42,075 bases of DNA, from assembly GCF_004348735.1 (NCBI RefSeq), contig NZ_SMKT01000074.1:1-42075 (forward strand). The letters run 5' to 3'. How positions within the stretch are numbered: the stretch's first letter is position 1; each line of letters begins with the position of its first letter. Source of the DNA: Actinomadura sp. KC06 (lineage in GTDB: Bacteria; Actinomycetota; Actinomycetes; Streptosporangiales; Streptosporangiaceae). The position numbers and the translations under genes were made by a program. This document shows positions 40,605 through 42,075 of this stretch, piece by piece. The notes under the pieces are model-generated. The model was not told the DNA's origin. It ran no database searches and saw only the letters and a list, made by a program, of their open reading frames with translations.

Positions 40605-42075
40605 CGGTTCTCCTGAACGCCGAAGCGGGGCGTGTGCACCTCGCCGAGCATCACATGGACGATCTTGGACTCGGAGAAGAAGTCGATGCTGTGCGCGCCG
40701 CCCTCGCGGCCGACCCCCGAGTCCTTCATGCCGCCGAAGGGAGTGCGCAGGTCGCGGACGTTGTGCGAATTGACCCAGACCATACCCGAGGCCACGCCGT
40801 GGGCGATCCGGTGGCCGCGGCGCAGGTCGCTCGTCCACACGTAGGCGGCCAGGCCGTACCGGGTGGCGTTGGCGAGCTCGATCGCCTCGTCCTCGTCGTC
40901 GAACGGCGCGAGCGCCACCACCGGGCCGAAGATCTCCTCCTGGAAGATCCGGGCGTCGCGAGGGACGTCGGTGAACACGGCCGGCTGCAGGTAGTTCCCC
41001 TCGGGCAGGTGCGCGGGGCGTCCGCCGCCCGCGACCAGCTTGGCCTCCCGCTGCCCGATCTCCACGTACTCCAGGACCCGGGCGTAGTGCTCGGGGTGGA
41101 CGAGCGCGCCGACCTCGGTGTCCGGGTCGGAGGGCAGCCCGACCCTGACCCGCTCGGCCCGCTCGGCGATCCGCCGCGAGAACTCCTCGTAGACGGGGCG
41201 TTCCACCAGCACGCGCGACCCGGCCGTGCAGCGCTCGCCGTTCAGGGAGAACACCCCGAACACGACCGAGTCGAGGGCCGCGTCGAGGTCGGCGTCGGCG
41301 AACACCACGACGGGCGACTTGCCGCCCAGCTCCATGGACAGCGCCTTCAGGCCGTCCGCGGAGCAGCGCATGATGTGCCGGCCGGTGTCGGTGGAGCCGG
41401 TGAACGACAGCACCGGCACGTCCGGGTGGTCGACCAGGGCCTGGCCCGCGACCTCGCCGATGCCGTGCACGATGTTGACCACCCCGGCGGGCACCCCCGC
41501 CTCGGCGAAGATCTCGGCCCACAGGTTCGCGGACAGCGGCGTCCACTCGGCGGGCTTCAGCACCAGCGTGCAGCCCGCCGCGATCGCCGGGGCGAGCTTC
41601 CAGCTCTCCAGCATGAACGGCGTGTTCCACGGGGTGATCAGCCCGGCGACGCCCGCGGGCGTCCGCACCACGTAGTTGAGCTGCTGGTCGCCGACGCGGT
41701 AGGCCTCCTCGCCGAGGGCGACGATCACGTCCGCGAAGTAGCGGAAGTTCTCGGCGGCGCGGCGGGCCTGGCCGCGCGCCTGCGTGATCGGCAGCCCGGA
41801 GTCGAACGACTCGAACGCGGAGAGCCGGTCCTCGCGCGCCTCGACGGCGTCGGCGATCCGGTTGAGGATCGTGGCCCGCTCGCGGTTGCCGATGCCGGAC
41901 CAGGCGGGGAACGCCGCGCGGGCCGCCGCGACCGCGCGGTCGACGTCGGCGGGCCCGCCCGCGGCGGCGGTGGCGTAGGGGGCGTTGGAGACGGGGTCGA
42001 GGACGTCGAAGACCGCGCCGTCGGCGCTGTCGGCGAACTCGCCGCCGATCCAGTGCCGGATGCGGTCCGGGAGCC
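40601..42075 (-). CDS. hpaE: 5-carboxymethyl-2-hydroxymuconate semialdehyde dehydrogenase (5' end beyond window)
   Basis: The aldehyde dehydrogenase of the homoprotocatechuate meta pathway, oxidising the ring-cleavage product with NAD. The frame is open to the right edge; the first readable residues (LPDRIRHWIGGEFADS) are close to the usual N-terminus, so about 10-20 residues are missing. Signature motifs: LITPWNTPFMLESWK, LKPAEWTP, FTGSTDTGRHIM, MELGGKSP (catalytic Glu), NGERCTAGSR (catalytic Cys) and IFQEEIFGPVVAL, GGMKDSGVGREGG. It is coupled to hpaD by a 4-nt overlap. The rest of the hpa operon presumably lies to the right. Confidence 0.93.
   Translation of the reverse strand, partial: LPDRIRHWIGGEFADSADGAVFDVLDPVSNAPYATAAAGGPADVDRAVAAARAAFPAWSGIGNRERATILNRIADAVEAREDRLSAFESFDSGLPITQARGQARRAAENFRYFADVIVALGEEAYRVGDQQLNYVVRTPAGVAGLITPWNTPFMLESWKLAPAIAAGCTLVLKPAEWTPLSANLWAEIFAEAGVPAGVVNIVHGIGEVAGQALVDHPDVPVLSFTGSTDTGRHIMRCSADGLKALSMELGGKSPVVVFADADLDAALDSVVFGVFSLNGERCTAGSRVLVERPVYEEFSRRIAERAERVRVGLPSDPDTEVGALVHPEHYARVLEYVEIGQREAKLVAGGGRPAHLPEGNYLQPAVFTDVPRDARIFQEEIFGPVVALAPFDDEDEAIELANATRYGLAAYVWTSDLRRGHRIAHGVASGMVWVNSHNVRDLRTPFGGMKDSGVGREGGAHSIDFFSESKIVHVMLGEVHTPRFGVQENR

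Overview
The window is 42 kb of very GC-rich, densely packed bacterial DNA with strong GC third-position bias, many GTG/TTG starts, ATGA/TGATG start-stop overlaps, LytR-CpsA-Psr (LCP) proteins, an Actinobacteria-type LexA box and a mycothiol-type DinB-fold protein. This points to an actinomycete. The gene set would fit the Streptosporangiales (Actinomadura-like), but that rank is inference. No phage, transposase or CRISPR array was seen; it reads as chromosome.

Layout. (1) 1-5152, plus strand: the end of an AtuA-like protein, biotin-dependent acyl-CoA carboxylase beta and alpha subunits, and an acyl-CoA dehydrogenase, forming a branched-chain or terpenoid acyl-CoA catabolic operon. (2) 5215-11840, minus strand: a P-loop kinase coupled to an enolase-superfamily protein that has lost its catalytic lysines and a metal-ligand pair, a small HExxH protein, two paralogous polytopic LCP proteins and a GuaB1-type GMP reductase. 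(3) 11841-20616: a double-unit Lrp/AsnC regulator after a 635-bp gap, a CPA1 sodium/proton antiporter, a LysR regulator, a DHA2 drug exporter with a UBP zinc-finger protein, a lone GDP-mannose 4,6-dehydratase, a FolP2-type DHPS paralogue and a CGNR regulator. (4) 20859-24485: a small hypothetical protein, three atypical tRNA genes (Trp-CCA, Ala-TGC, Ser-CGA) with strong hairpins before and between them, and an aminotransferase divergent from a LysR regulator. (5) 24670-29612: a VC0807-like membrane protein, two tandem L,D-transpeptidase lipoproteins and a GT4 glycosyltransferase, an envelope block. (6) 29661-35752: a DinB-fold protein, an OmpR/EnvZ-type two-component system, and divergently a Cys-repeat lipoprotein, a peptidoglycan-binding efflux adaptor and a MacB-type ABC ATPase and permease. 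A four-box operator lies between the regulator and the efflux operon. (7) 35745-42075: xylB-xylA, a LexA-controlled DNA polymerase IV, and the hpaE-hpaD start of the homoprotocatechuate meta-cleavage pathway, cut by the right edge.

The items most worth a second look are the tRNA trio, the apparently dead enolase-fold protein coupled to a kinase, and the two-component system with its symmetrical operator and a lipoprotein of duplicated Cys repeats. Domain assignments come from reading translated motifs; no search was run, so family names rest on recognition.
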